13,398 nucleotides of DNA from an uncultured Bacilli bacterium (GCA_947626425.1 CANQRX010000036.1:1-13398), one strand, 5' to 3'. Shown: positions 1 to 8,372, counted from the stretch's first letter. Notes: generated by a model not told the origin, from the letters alone. Numbers and translations are program-made.

Positions 1-276
1 AAACATCCTGTTTTAAATGTTAAAACGGAGTATCCAGTTGGAATGGGTTATGTTGATTTAATGATTTTTAGTAATGAGGAAATGGCTAAATACAATTTAA
101 TGATTGAATTTAAATATTTAAAGAAAAATGAATTTAATGAAAATTTATTAAAAGAAAAAATTGAAGAAGGAACAAACCAATTAAAAAATTACAATTTAGA
201 AAGTAAATTACCGTTAAAAAAATATTTAGTTGTTTTTGTAGGTAATGAATGTAAAAGTACAAAAGAAATTAATTAG
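1..276 (+). CDS. AAA-ATPase/PD-(D/E)XK nuclease-like protein, C-terminal part only
   Basis: The frame is open from the window edge, so only about the last 91 codons are visible and the start lies outside. The visible part matches the C-terminal nuclease-like domain (PDDEXK_9 type) of the gene that follows: both share GMGYVDLMIF and then YNLMIEFKY, giving the D...E-x-K pattern of the PD-(D/E)XK fold. The ATP-binding half is not seen and is assumed from the neighbour, which is about three-quarters identical over this stretch. It ends in TAG, 15 nt before the ATG of the next gene, whose ribosome binding site starts at the stop codon, so the two are probably cotranscribed. Proteins of this family are abundant and often multicopy in gut anaerobes; their role is not established. 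The family call is strong, the function unknown. Confidence 0.85.
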   Translation, partial: KHPVLNVKTEYPVGMGYVDLMIFSNEEMAKYNLMIEFKYLKKNEFNENLLKEKIEEGTNQLKNYNLESKLPLKKYLVVFVGNECKSTKEIN

Positions 277-291
277 AAAGAAGGCATAAAA

Positions 292-1965
292 ATGAAAAAA
301 ATACCGTATGGCATAAGTGATTATAAAAAATTAAAAGAAAAAAATTTAATGTACGTTGATAAGACAATGTATTTAGAAAAACTTGAAAATAATAATGATA
401 CTTTAATTTATTTAAGACCGGGAAGATTTGGCAAAAGTTTATTTACAAGTATGATGTTTTATTACTATGATCTAAATAGTAAGGATTTATTTGAAAATTT
501 ATTCAAAGAAACTTATGTATATCAAAATCCAACGCCTAATAAAAATAATTATTATGTTTTAAAGTTTGATTTTTCAGGTTTAAAAAGTACTTTTATTAAA
601 AAAGAAGATTTAGAACTTAACTTTAAAATAAAAGTAATTGATGGATTAAGAAAATTTAATAATAGATATAATTTTGATTTAAAAATAGATGAACAATATG
701 ATTCTAATATTATTTTAACTAACTTTTTAACTTCTTTTGAAACTTTAAAATTGTCTAACAAAATATATATGTTAATTGATGAATATGATAATTTTACTAA
801 TGCCATTTTAGAAGGTGATGCCTCAATTTTTAAAGATTTATTAGGTAAAAATGGCGCAATTAAATCTTTTTATGCTGTTATAAAAGAAAATATGGGTACG
901 ATAATTGATCGTTTCTTTGCAACCGGAATATGTCCAATAACATTAAATAGTATGACAACTGGTTTTAATATCGCTACTGATTTATCAAGAGATTATCTTT
1001 TTAATGAAATGATTGGTTTAACCCATGAAGAGGTTAAATCTTTAATCAAAGAAATTGTCAAAAAAGAAGAACAAGAAGATGCTTATAACTTAATGATTGA
1101 ATATTATGATGGATATTTATTTAATGAAGATGCCAAGGAACGAGTTTTTAATGCTACTTTAGTTATGTACTTTTTAGATTACTATGAAAATTATGATAGT
1201 ATACCCAAGAGCCTTTATGATGCGAATATTATTGTTAATTATGATAAAATTGATAATTTATTAAAACTGCAAAATAATAATTTTTATCCCGAAATTACTA
1301 ACGAAATTCTGAAAAATAATGAAATTAATGGAGTTATTATTGATAAATTTAATTTGGCTGAAAATGTTAATAAAAATACTTTAATTAATTTATTATATTA
1401 CTTTGGTTGTTTAACAGTTTCAAGATATGATCCTTTAAAAGCCAAAATTGTTTTTAAAGTTCCTAATAAAGTAATGGAAGATACTTATGAAAACTATTTT
1501 ATTAAATTATTAGAAAGTAAAAATATTGTATTTGTTGATTCAAAATTAGATAAAGCAAGAGAAGAAGTAATATTAAATGGTGATATTACTTATGCCACAA
1601 CTTATGCAAGTGAAATGCTTACAGAATATGGAAGTCGAATGTTTTTAAATTTCAGTGAAAAAAATATTCAAGTATTATTTAAATTTATCTTAAAACATCC
1701 TATGTTAGAAATAAAACTAGAAGAACCAATTGGAATGGGTTATGTTGATTTAATGATTTTTAGTAAACATGAAATGGCAAAATACAATTTAATGATTGAA
1801 TTTAAATATATTAAGAAAAGTGAATTTAATGAAAGTTTATTAAAAGAAAAAATCGAAGAAGGAACAAAGCAATTAAAAAGTTATAATTTAGAAATAAATA
1901 ATTTAAAGAAATATTTAATTATTTTTGTAGGTAATGAATGTAGAGTTATTCAAAATATTATTTAA
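292..1965 (+). CDS. AAA-ATPase with C-terminal PD-(D/E)XK nuclease-like domain
   Basis: This 557-residue protein has the architecture of the AAA-ATPase_like (DUF1703-type) family fused to a PDDEXK_9 domain. It opens with the family's usual IPYGISDYKKL start. A Walker A of the family form (RPGRFGKS) lies at residues 42-49 and a Walker B (MLIDEYD) at about 160-166, with D163 and E164. The C-terminal nuclease-like core has D486, E503 and K505 in VDLMIF and IEFKY, so both putative active sites look intact. The length is normal for the family. The start is fixed by GAAAGAAGG about 8 nt upstream of ATG. It is the second of two tandem paralogues and is followed by a small hairpin and T-rich stretch. 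Members are often suspected of roles in mobile DNA or defence, but no substrate is established and none is claimed here. Confidence 0.9.
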   Translation: MKKIPYGISDYKKLKEKNLMYVDKTMYLEKLENNNDTLIYLRPGRFGKSLFTSMMFYYYDLNSKDLFENLFKETYVYQNPTPNKNNYYVLKFDFSGLKSTFIKKEDLELNFKIKVIDGLRKFNNRYNFDLKIDEQYDSNIILTNFLTSFETLKLSNKIYMLIDEYDNFTNAILEGDASIFKDLLGKNGAIKSFYAVIKENMGTIIDRFFATGICPITLNSMTTGFNIATDLSRDYLFNEMIGLTHEEVKSLIKEIVKKEEQEDAYNLMIEYYDGYLFNEDAKERVFNATLVMYFLDYYENYDSIPKSLYDANIIVNYDKIDNLLKLQNNNFYPEITNEILKNNEINGVIIDKFNLAENVNKNTLINLLYYFGCLTVSRYDPLKAKIVFKVPNKVMEDTYENYFIKLLESKNIVFVDSKLDKAREEVILNGDITYATTYASEMLTEYGSRMFLNFSEKNIQVLFKFILKHPMLEIKLEEPIGMGYVDLMIFSKHEMAKYNLMIEFKYIKKSEFNESLLKEKIEEGTKQLKSYNLEINNLKKYLIIFVGNECRVIQNII

Positions 1966-1970
1966 AAATG

Positions 1971-1996
1971 CCAGTTAAAATTACTGGTTATTTTTA
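1971..1996 (+). terminator. Probable intrinsic terminator after the ATPase/nuclease genes
   Basis: A five-base-pair stem, CCAGT (1971-1975) with ACTGG (1983-1987), has a 7-nt loop and is followed by a T-rich run. It starts 5 nt after the TAA of the upstream gene, and the next gene runs convergently. The stem is short, so it is a modest terminator. Confidence 0.5.
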
Positions 1997-2132
1997 AATA
2001 ATTTGGTTATTACTTTTTCTACTTTTATTATTTTACATTTAACATATGAAATAACGAAACTAAAACTTTACGTGATAGTTAAAAATAAAATTAATTTGTT
2101 TTCCCATAAATTTCTTAAATTAAAAAATTGGC

Positions 2133-2903
2133 TCATTTAGTAGCCTTAACTTTTTTCAATAGCGAATAATTACTTTTTTTAAAGGAAACATTATTTATTT
2201 TTTTAACTTCCTGCTTTGTTTTTTTAATAGGTTTTTTAAATGATTGATTTGGCGGGCGACTAGTTATAACATCAACTAAATATTGATCAGTCATGATAAG
2301 ACTATTATTTATTTTTATTTTTTGTTCTTCGATAACCATTAAAACGTTCTTTTTAATTTCAGATGGTAAAATATTTAATTGAAAGTCGTTTTTTAATTCA
2401 TTCGGAGTTTTAACAATTAAAGTATTTCGAAGATTTTTTTTATATAAATAAAGACATAAAGCATCAAGATAAAGTTTTAATTCTAAATTATTATGGGGAG
2501 CTGTAAACAATTTTTCAAAAGAAATTTGCTTTTTTCTAATCGGTATTTTTATGTTTTGAATTATTTTGGTTTCTAAAACTTTAATTTTTTTATTTATATT
2601 CCAAGCTTGATTAATTTGCACTTTTTTCCTTAACAGTTCTTGATTTTGAGCTTTAATTTGATTAATTTGAAATTTTAAAACTTTTAATTGATTTTTATTT
2701 TGAAATTTAATTATTTTTTCGAAATTGCTTAATTGATCATTTAAAGAGGCTATTTCTTTATCACATTTTTCAAGTTGTTTTTGGTAATTTTCCAAAGAAT
2801 TAAGGTTAATTAAATAAACATTATTTTTTTCTAATTTGGTTATTAACGTATTTAATTGATTATACTTGCTTAAATATTGATTTAAGTTGGAATTGTTAGC
2901 CAA
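2133..2903 (-). CDS. Coiled-coil, lysine-rich hypothetical protein
   Basis: I do not recognise this family. The given start is a TTG with no ribosome binding site, encoding 256 residues. The better start is probably an ATT at 2960 or 2963, because the frame is open there and a perfect GGGGAGG lies 8 or 5 nt upstream; this would add 19 or 20 residues. Residues about 10-130 are rich in Lys, Glu, Gln, Asn and Leu with few Pro or Gly, as in a long coiled coil. Residues about 145-205 look like a small globular helical domain with the segment LYLDALCLYLYKKN. The last 40 residues are a basic tail with many Lys and Ser. There is no signal peptide, membrane segment or recognised catalytic motif. It stands alone between convergent and co-directional units, with its own likely promoter near 3060. 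It ends in TGA. A structural or nucleic-acid-associated role is possible but unsupported. Confidence 0.7.
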   Translation of the reverse strand: MANNSNLNQYLSKYNQLNTLITKLEKNNVYLINLNSLENYQKQLEKCDKEIASLNDQLSNFEKIIKFQNKNQLKVLKFQINQIKAQNQELLRKKVQINQAWNINKKIKVLETKIIQNIKIPIRKKQISFEKLFTAPHNNLELKLYLDALCLYLYKKNLRNTLIVKTPNELKNDFQLNILPSEIKKNVLMVIEEQKIKINNSLIMTDQYLVDVITSRPPNQSFKKPIKKTKQEVKKINNVSFKKSNYSLLKKVKATK

Positions 2904-2968
2904 AGATTCAAATTTGTTTAATTTATTATAAACATTTTTAAAAAATGAAAAACTCTTAATAATTACTA

Positions 2969-2975
2969 CCTCCCC
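2969..2975 (-). promoter_or_regulatory. Strong Shine-Dalgarno GGGGAGG pointing to an ATT start
   Basis: GGGGAGG stands out in AT-rich DNA. The only in-frame codons at usable spacing are ATT at 2963-2961 (5 nt away) and ATT at 2960-2958 (8 nt away). No ATG, GTG or TTG of the downstream frame lies within range, and the ATG at about 2937-2935 is in another frame and soon hits a stop. Confidence 0.6.
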
Positions 2976-3058
2976 TATTTAACATAATTTTTAATTCTGT
3001 AGAATCTAGTTTATTAGGCAGAAACACTGCATATTAAATTTATTCGCTTGTCGGGGAT

Positions 3059-3067
3059 AGTATAACA
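3059..3067 (-). promoter_or_regulatory. Candidate extended -10 promoter for the coiled-coil gene
   Basis: On the minus strand TG-T-TATACT forms an extended -10 element (TGnTATACT). No good -35 is visible, which is normal for extended -10 promoters. Transcription would start near 3052, giving an untranslated leader of about 90 nt before the GGGGAGG site. The leader holds two small hairpins: GCAG/CTGC at 3018-3030 and ATTC/GAAT at 2994-3005. Confidence 0.4.
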
Positions 3068-3298
3068 TGTAAAGATTGTATTTCCTAGTTTTTTTGATTG
3101 GTTTATTTTATTTTTTAATGCTTAATTAAATTAACAGCTTTATTTATTAACTTTTCTTGTTTTTTAATTCATTTTAGAAATTTTTACAATGTTTAACTCT
3201 TTAAAAATTTTGAAAATATTTAAGTTTTCTCTTAACCAACTTTTTTCAGGGAAAGTATTTATTACATTTTTAAAATTTTTTCCTAAATTACCTTATGG
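3068..3298. other. AT-rich gene-free stretch downstream of the ABC operon
   Basis: With the leader described above, this is a gap of nearly 400 nt without an annotated gene. I see no RNA gene, clear terminator or repeat. The one notable item is a 43-codon open stretch on the minus strand (3292 to 3164), in the frame of the ABC gene just after its stop. It has no start codon or ribosome binding site. Confidence 0.4.
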
Positions 3299-5140
3299 CT
3301 ACTCTAGTTCAAAAGCACCTGTATATAGTTCATAATATTTACCTTTTTTCTTAATTAATTGGTCGTGTGTTCCTTGTTCAATTATTTTTCCGTGCTCTAA
3401 AACAACTATTAAAGAGGCATTACGGATTGTTGATAAGCGGTGAGCAATAACAAAAACGGTTCGATTTTGCATAAGTTTATCCATTCCTTCTTGAACTATT
3501 TTTTCAGTTTGGGTATCAATACTAGAGGTTGCTTCATCTAAAATCATGACAGGAGGATTACTAACCGCACAACGGGCAATGGAAAGAAGTTGCCGTTCAC
3601 CTTGGGAAAGATTATCCCCATTATTACTAATAAAAGTATTATAACCATCAGGTAATTTTTCAATGAAAGATGTGGCATTGGCTAACTTTGAGGCAGCCCG
3701 ACATTCTTCTTCTGTAGCATTTTGTTTGCCATAGCATAAATTATCCATAATTGTTCCGGTAAAAAGAAAAACATCTTGAAGAACCATTCCTAATGATTTT
3801 CTTAAATCTTTTTTATTAATTTGCCGAATATCAATTCCATCATATAAAATAAGGCCTTCATCAAGATCATAAAAGCGATTTATTAAATTCGCAATGGTAG
3901 TTTTTCCAGCACCTGTTGCCCCAACTAAGGCAATTTTTTGTCCCTCTTTGGCTTTTAAAGAAATATTTTCTAAAACTTTTTTATTTTTTTGATAAGAAAA
4001 AGTAACATTTCGAAATTCAATATTCCCTTTTAATTCGATAAGTTCTTGGGTTTGGGGATTATACCAGGCCCAGTGATTCGTATGTTCTTTGGTTTTCGTA
4101 AGATGACCAGCAGAATCTTTGGTAACATTAACTAAAGTTATAAGACCTTTATTTTCTTCGCTTTGTTCATCAATTAATTGAAAAATTCGTTTCGCTCCGG
4201 CAAAAGCAGGGGCCAAGGTAGTATATATTTGGGATAGTTGGTTGGTATGCATCGTAAAACTTCTCGTTAATAATAGAAAAGAGGCAATCTCACCAATCGT
4301 TAAATTGGTTGTTTTAATCGCAATTATTCCACCAAAAATAGCAATTAGAACATAGATTAGATAACCAATGTTACCCATAATTGGCATTAAGATATTTGCA
4401 TAAAGATCGGCATTTTTAGATTGTTTAAATAATTCTTCATTTAAAAGATCAAAATTTTCTTTAACCGCTTGCTCATGATTAAAAACTTGAACAACTTTTT
4501 GACCGGCAATCATTTCTTCTAAATAACCATTTACTTCAGCAACACTTTTTTGCCTTGAAAAAAAGGCAGTGGAAGCTTTAGTATTTAAGGTGTTTGCGAT
4601 TAATAACATAATAACAACGCCAAGAATTATCATAATCGTTAAAAAAACATTTAAAGATAACATAGCAATAAAAGCCGCAACAAGGATTAAGCCATTAGCT
4701 ATAAAATCGGGAAGGCTTTGGGAAATTAATTCTCTTAAAGTGTCAGTATCATTAAGATAATAACTCATTATATTGCCGTGAGTATTTTCATCAAAATAAC
4801 GAATTGGTAAAGTTTCCATATGACTAAACATAGTATTCCGAATTATTTTTAAAACTCCTTGACTAACATAAACCGTTAAATGCGAATATATAAAAGTTGC
4901 TATTACCCCAATTAAATAAACAAATGACATCCAACCAATAGCTTTAAGTAAAGGCGTAAAAACGGGATTGGAATCTTTAAGTAAGGGTGTTAGATAATCA
5001 TCTATTAAAACTTGCAAAAATAATTGTCCATAAACATGACAAATTGAGCTAATGATAATAGAAATAATTATAATAATTAACAACTTTTTAAAATGTTTAC
5101 TAATATATTTAATTAAACGATATAAAGGACTTTTACTCAT
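3299..5140 (-). CDS. ABC exporter half-transporter, consensus-site subunit (MdlB/LmrD-like)
   Basis: This is a fused ABC exporter subunit in the inner membrane: about six transmembrane helices in residues 1-320, then a nucleotide-binding domain. The ATPase motifs are Walker A GATGAGKT at 407-414, a non-standard signature LSQGE at 511-515, Walker B with catalytic Glu (D535, E536) and the H-loop His at 567. A linker insert with the segment WAWYNP before the ATPase domain is typical of this Firmicutes subfamily. The ATG at 5140 is preferred because AAGAAGG lies 8 nt upstream; the GTG at 5149 overlaps that site and the ATG at 5146 is only 2 nt from it. It gives 613 residues and overlaps the upstream partner's stop by 8 nt, implying translational coupling. 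The substrate is unknown; relatives export drugs, lipids or peptides. Confidence 0.92.
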   Translation of the reverse strand: MSKSPLYRLIKYISKHFKKLLIIIIISIIISSICHVYGQLFLQVLIDDYLTPLLKDSNPVFTPLLKAIGWMSFVYLIGVIATFIYSHLTVYVSQGVLKIIRNTMFSHMETLPIRYFDENTHGNIMSYYLNDTDTLRELISQSLPDFIANGLILVAAFIAMLSLNVFLTIMIILGVVIMLLIANTLNTKASTAFFSRQKSVAEVNGYLEEMIAGQKVVQVFNHEQAVKENFDLLNEELFKQSKNADLYANILMPIMGNIGYLIYVLIAIFGGIIAIKTTNLTIGEIASFLLLTRSFTMHTNQLSQIYTTLAPAFAGAKRIFQLIDEQSEENKGLITLVNVTKDSAGHLTKTKEHTNHWAWYNPQTQELIELKGNIEFRNVTFSYQKNKKVLENISLKAKEGQKIALVGATGAGKTTIANLINRFYDLDEGLILYDGIDIRQINKKDLRKSLGMVLQDVFLFTGTIMDNLCYGKQNATEEECRAASKLANATSFIEKLPDGYNTFISNNGDNLSQGERQLLSIARCAVSNPPVMILDEATSSIDTQTEKIVQEGMDKLMQNRTVFVIAHRLSTIRNASLIVVLEHGKIIEQGTHDQLIKKKGKYYELYTGAFELE

Positions 5141-6857
5141 TTTCATCACCTTCTTGACATTGCGAATAATAGATTTTTTGGTATAGTTGGTTCTTTTTTA
5201 GTAAATTAGCTGGAGTATCATAATCTTCGATATGACCATTGTTTAAAACAATAACTCGGTGACAATCTTTTATACTAGTTATACGCTGCGAAATAATAAT
5301 TTTGGTAACATCAGGAAGACTATTTTGCAAAGATTCACGAATTGATTTATCGGTTTTGGTATCGACAGCACTAGTCGAATCATCTAAAATAATTATTTTA
5401 GGATTTTTTAAAAGAGCCATTGCTAAACATAGACGTTGTTTTTGACCACCACTTAAATTGGTTCCACCTTGGTCGATATAAGTATCATAACCATCTGGAA
5501 ATTGAGAAATAAATTCAGCACAACAGGCGATTTTACAAGCCCGGTCAAAATCTTTAACAGTAGCCTTGGGATTACCCCATCGTAAATTTTCGGCAATGGT
5601 TCCTTTAAAAAGAACACTTTTTTGTAAAACAACCGCGACAGAATCTCGAAGAACTTGTAAGTTATAATCACGAACATCGACCGAACCAACAGATAGACTT
5701 CCTTTTGTGACATCATACAAACGAGGAATTAAATTGACCAAAGTGCTTTTACTAGAACCAATAGGTCCAATTATACCAATCATCTCACCCGAATTAATAG
5801 TTAAATTAATATTTTCTAAAACTTGACAATTACCATAAGCAAAAGACACATTTTGAAAATTGATTGAACCATCTTTCACAGTTTTAATATTTTTGGAAGA
5901 ATTTAAAATAGTAGGTTTCTCATTTAAAACTTCGACAATCCTTCGCATCGAAGGAATAGAAATAATAAAAGTTACATAAACCATTGATAACATCATAAGA
6001 CTGTTTAATATTTGGGCTGCATAAGTTATAACCCCTGTTAATTCTCCAGTCGTAATTTCTTGATTTATAACTAAGTGAGAACCAACTAAAAGAATGATAA
6101 TTATTGAAGAATAAATACATAAACGCATGATAGGATTATTTAAAACCACTAATTTTTCAGCTTGGGTAAAATCATGATAAATTTTTTGGGAAATCGAATT
6201 AAATTTAGCTATTTCCGTATCTTCTTGAACATACGATTTAACAACATGAATCGCTTGGACATTTTCTTGAACGCGATTATTTAAGTCATCATATGTTTGA
6301 AATACTTGGGCAAATAAAGGATGCGCATGATTAGCAATAAAAATTAAGAAAAATCCTAATAATGGAGCAATAATTAAAAAAATTAAAGACAATTTGGCAT
6401 GAATGGAAAAAACCATAAACAAAGAAAACAAAAACATTAAAGGTGACCGAATAGCAATCCGAATTAACATTTCATATGTCATTTGAACATTATTAACATC
6501 AGTTGTTAGACGCGTTACTAAGCTAGAAGATGAAAATTTTTCAATATTAGCAAACGAATAATCTTGAATTTTAAAAAACATATCGTGTCTTAAATTTTTA
6601 GCAATACCCGCGGAAGCCTCAGCCGAATATTTACCCGCCAAAAAACCAAAAAGCAATGAAAATAAAGAAATTAAAACTAAAATACCACCTATTATAAAAA
6701 TAGATTTAATATCGCCTTGATTAATTCCCTCATCAATAATTTTAGTCATAAAAATAGGAATTAAAACATCTAAAAAAACTTCCAAAGTAATAAAAATTAA
6801 AGTTAATAAAGATTTGCTTTTATATTCTCTAACTGATTTTAAAATTTGTTTAACCAT
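5133..6857 (-). CDS. ABC exporter half-transporter, degenerate-site subunit (MdlA/LmrC-like)
   Basis: This 574-residue subunit has an N-terminal six-helix membrane domain (about 1-310) and a C-terminal ATPase domain. Walker A is GPIGSSKS at 364-371 and the signature is canonical LSGGQ at 468-472. The catalytic Glu after Walker B is Asp (D492-D493), and the H-loop His is Gln (Q524 in SQRI). These substitutions mark the degenerate-site subunit of heterodimeric exporters such as LmrCD, BmrCD and TM287/288. Its canonical signature would complete the active site of the partner encoded downstream, while its own poor site would be closed by the partner's LSQGE. The start has AGGTGAG at good spacing. 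It is the first gene of a two-gene operon. Export is the likely role; the substrate cannot be read from sequence. Confidence 0.92.
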   Translation of the reverse strand: MVKQILKSVREYKSKSLLTLIFITLEVFLDVLIPIFMTKIIDEGINQGDIKSIFIIGGILVLISLFSLLFGFLAGKYSAEASAGIAKNLRHDMFFKIQDYSFANIEKFSSSSLVTRLTTDVNNVQMTYEMLIRIAIRSPLMFLFSLFMVFSIHAKLSLIFLIIAPLLGFFLIFIANHAHPLFAQVFQTYDDLNNRVQENVQAIHVVKSYVQEDTEIAKFNSISQKIYHDFTQAEKLVVLNNPIMRLCIYSSIIIILLVGSHLVINQEITTGELTGVITYAAQILNSLMMLSMVYVTFIISIPSMRRIVEVLNEKPTILNSSKNIKTVKDGSINFQNVSFAYGNCQVLENINLTINSGEMIGIIGPIGSSKSTLVNLIPRLYDVTKGSLSVGSVDVRDYNLQVLRDSVAVVLQKSVLFKGTIAENLRWGNPKATVKDFDRACKIACCAEFISQFPDGYDTYIDQGGTNLSGGQKQRLCLAMALLKNPKIIILDDSTSAVDTKTDKSIRESLQNSLPDVTKIIISQRITSIKDCHRVIVLNNGHIEDYDTPANLLKKNQLYQKIYYSQCQEGDENE

Positions 6858-7045
6858 TTTCTCACCTATTTTCTTTTTAATATTACATCATTTTCGAAAT
6901 TAAATAAATATTTTTTCAAAAGTTTAAATGTTAAAAAAATTAAACATTAAATTTAATTCCAAAACTATTTAAATTGAATGAGTATTGGAAATATTTTTCC
7001 AAAACTTGCATTTTTAATATATACTTATTTAAAGAGGTGAAGATC
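6858..7045. other. Divergent intergenic region between ABC operon and AAA_14 gene
   Basis: This AT-rich gap must hold the promoters of both divergent units. A perfect 7-bp inverted repeat, TTGGAAA (6985-6991) and TTTCCAA (6996-7002) with a 4-nt loop, lies about 45 nt upstream of the plus-strand start and resembles a small operator. A TATACT hexamer lies at 7020-7025 but is too close to the ribosome binding site to be a comfortable -10. No convincing -35/-10 pair is seen on either strand. Confidence 0.35.
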
Positions 7046-8341
7046 ATGATTGAAAGAAGTGAATATCTTGAGCAGTTAAAAAGATTTAAAGATACGGATT
7101 TAATTAAAGTTGTAACTGGAATAAGGCGATGTGGTAAATCCACTTTATTTTCATTATTTATAGGGGGTTGCGACAAAACCTATTCTTAAAAAAATTTAAC
7201 TTAGATTAAATGGGAATAAAACTTTTTTGCTAGAGAGGTTTTTACTCAACCCCCTATAGATTATTTAAAAGAAAATGGGATACAAGAAGACCAAATAATA
7301 AATATCAATTTAGAAGATGCCAACTATAATTTTGAAAATTACAAAGAACTTTATAATTATGTAAATAATCAACTAAATTCACAAAAAAATTTTTATATTT
7401 TTTTAGATGAAGTCCAAAATGTGGATAAGTTTCAAAAAGCGGTGGATAGTTTATATATAAAGAAAAATGTGGATGTTTATATAACTGGTTCTAATGCTTA
7501 TCTTTTGTCGGGAGAATTAGCAACCTTATTATCAGGAAGATATGTCGAAATTAAAATGTTGCCATTATCATTTAAAGAATATTTAAGTGCTTTTAGTAAT
7601 TCTAATAAAAGTCGTTATGAACATTTTTTAGATTATATGCAAAATGGAGGTATGCCCGGAAATATAACTATCCTTAAAAATAACCCTGATGATTTAGATA
7701 TGTATTTAGAAGGAATATTTAGTACCATAGTTTATAAGGATATAATTACTCGAAATAAAACTTCCAAAATGGTACTAGAAGGAGTTTTAAAATATATTTT
7801 TGATTGTGTAGGAAGTCCTATATCGGCTAAAAAAATAAGTGATACTCTGACAAGTAAGGGAATGGCAACAAGCAATCATACTGTAGAAAATTATATAACA
7901 GCATTCCTAGAAAGTTTTTTAATATACAAAGCAGAAAGGTTCGATGTTAAAGGAAAAAATTTACTTGCTAGAGAATATAAATACTATGTCGTTGATCAAG
8001 GATTAAGAAGTTATTTATTAGGAAAAAAAGCTAATAGTGATATGGGTCATATTTTGGAAAATATAGTTTATCTTGAACTATTAAGAAGAGGCTATAAAGT
8101 ATATGTTGGTAAAGTCAATGATTTAGAAATTGATTTTGTAGCAAGCAATAAAGAAGGTTTAAAATACTATCAGGTTGCTTTATCGGTAAGAGATAAAAAA
8201 GTTTTAGAAAGAGAATTAAAATCACTGGAAAAAACTGGTGATTATTATCCAAAATATTTAATAACAATGGACATGGACTTAGAAGCCGATTATAATGGCA
8301 TAACAAAAATTAATGTAATAGATTGGTTATTAAATAAGTAA
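7046..8341 (+). pseudogene. AAA_14/DUF4143 ATPase, disrupted by a MITE-like insertion
   Basis: Without the insert at 7163-7258 this gene encodes a 399-residue protein of the AAA_14 plus DUF4143 family. The N-terminal Walker A (GIRRCGKS, residues 25-32) lies before the insertion. After it the same frame resumes with DYLKENG, Walker B FLDEVQN, the ITGSNA segment and the DUF4143 domain, including LEIDFVA and YYQVA, a degenerate PD-(D/E)XK-like fold. The insert brings a stop codon at 7187-7189, leaving a 47-residue product cut just after Walker A. The start ATG has AAAGAGGTG 8 nt upstream; the longer open frame from 6974 lacks a site. The second half has a GTG at 7421 but no clear ribosome binding site, so functional product is unlikely unless the element excises. 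Family members are common, multicopy and of unclear function in gut bacteria. Confidence 0.88.
7163..7254. mobile_element. 92-bp MITE-like element with TATA target duplication
   Basis: The element begins GGGGGTTG and ends CAACCCCC, an exact 8-bp terminal inverted repeat that continues imperfectly, with 16 of 19 positions matching. It is flanked on both sides by TATA (7159-7162 and 7255-7258). Removing the element plus one TATA (96 bp) rejoins the host gene in frame as SLFI-DYLKENG, which reads like an uninterrupted family sequence. It has no coding capacity, so it would be moved in trans by an unseen transposase. The interior is partly self-complementary, so the whole element can fold on itself. 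The transposase family is not identified; a TA-rich target would fit IS630-like elements, but the frame argues for a 4-bp duplication. Confidence 0.8.
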
Positions 8342-8364
8342 AAATCAATCTTTTTTCTTTTTTT
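8320..8364 (+). terminator. Possible terminator after the AAA_14 pseudogene
   Basis: AGATTG (8320-8325) can pair with CAATCT (8346-8351), followed by a long T-rich tract to 8364. The 20-nt loop makes it a weak hairpin and it overlaps the end of the coding region, so it is tentative. Confidence 0.35.
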
Positions 8365-8372
8365 GAAAAGTA

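Noticed and set aside
2133..2135. TGA read as Trp (mycoplasma code)
   Set aside because: All long genes use TGG for Trp and contain no in-frame TGA. Reading through this TGA adds only five codons before TAA, so the standard bacterial code fits.
7421..8341. Independent gene starting at GTG 7421
   Set aside because: It is the in-frame continuation of the interrupted AAA_14/DUF4143 gene, begins after Walker B and has no clear ribosome binding site.
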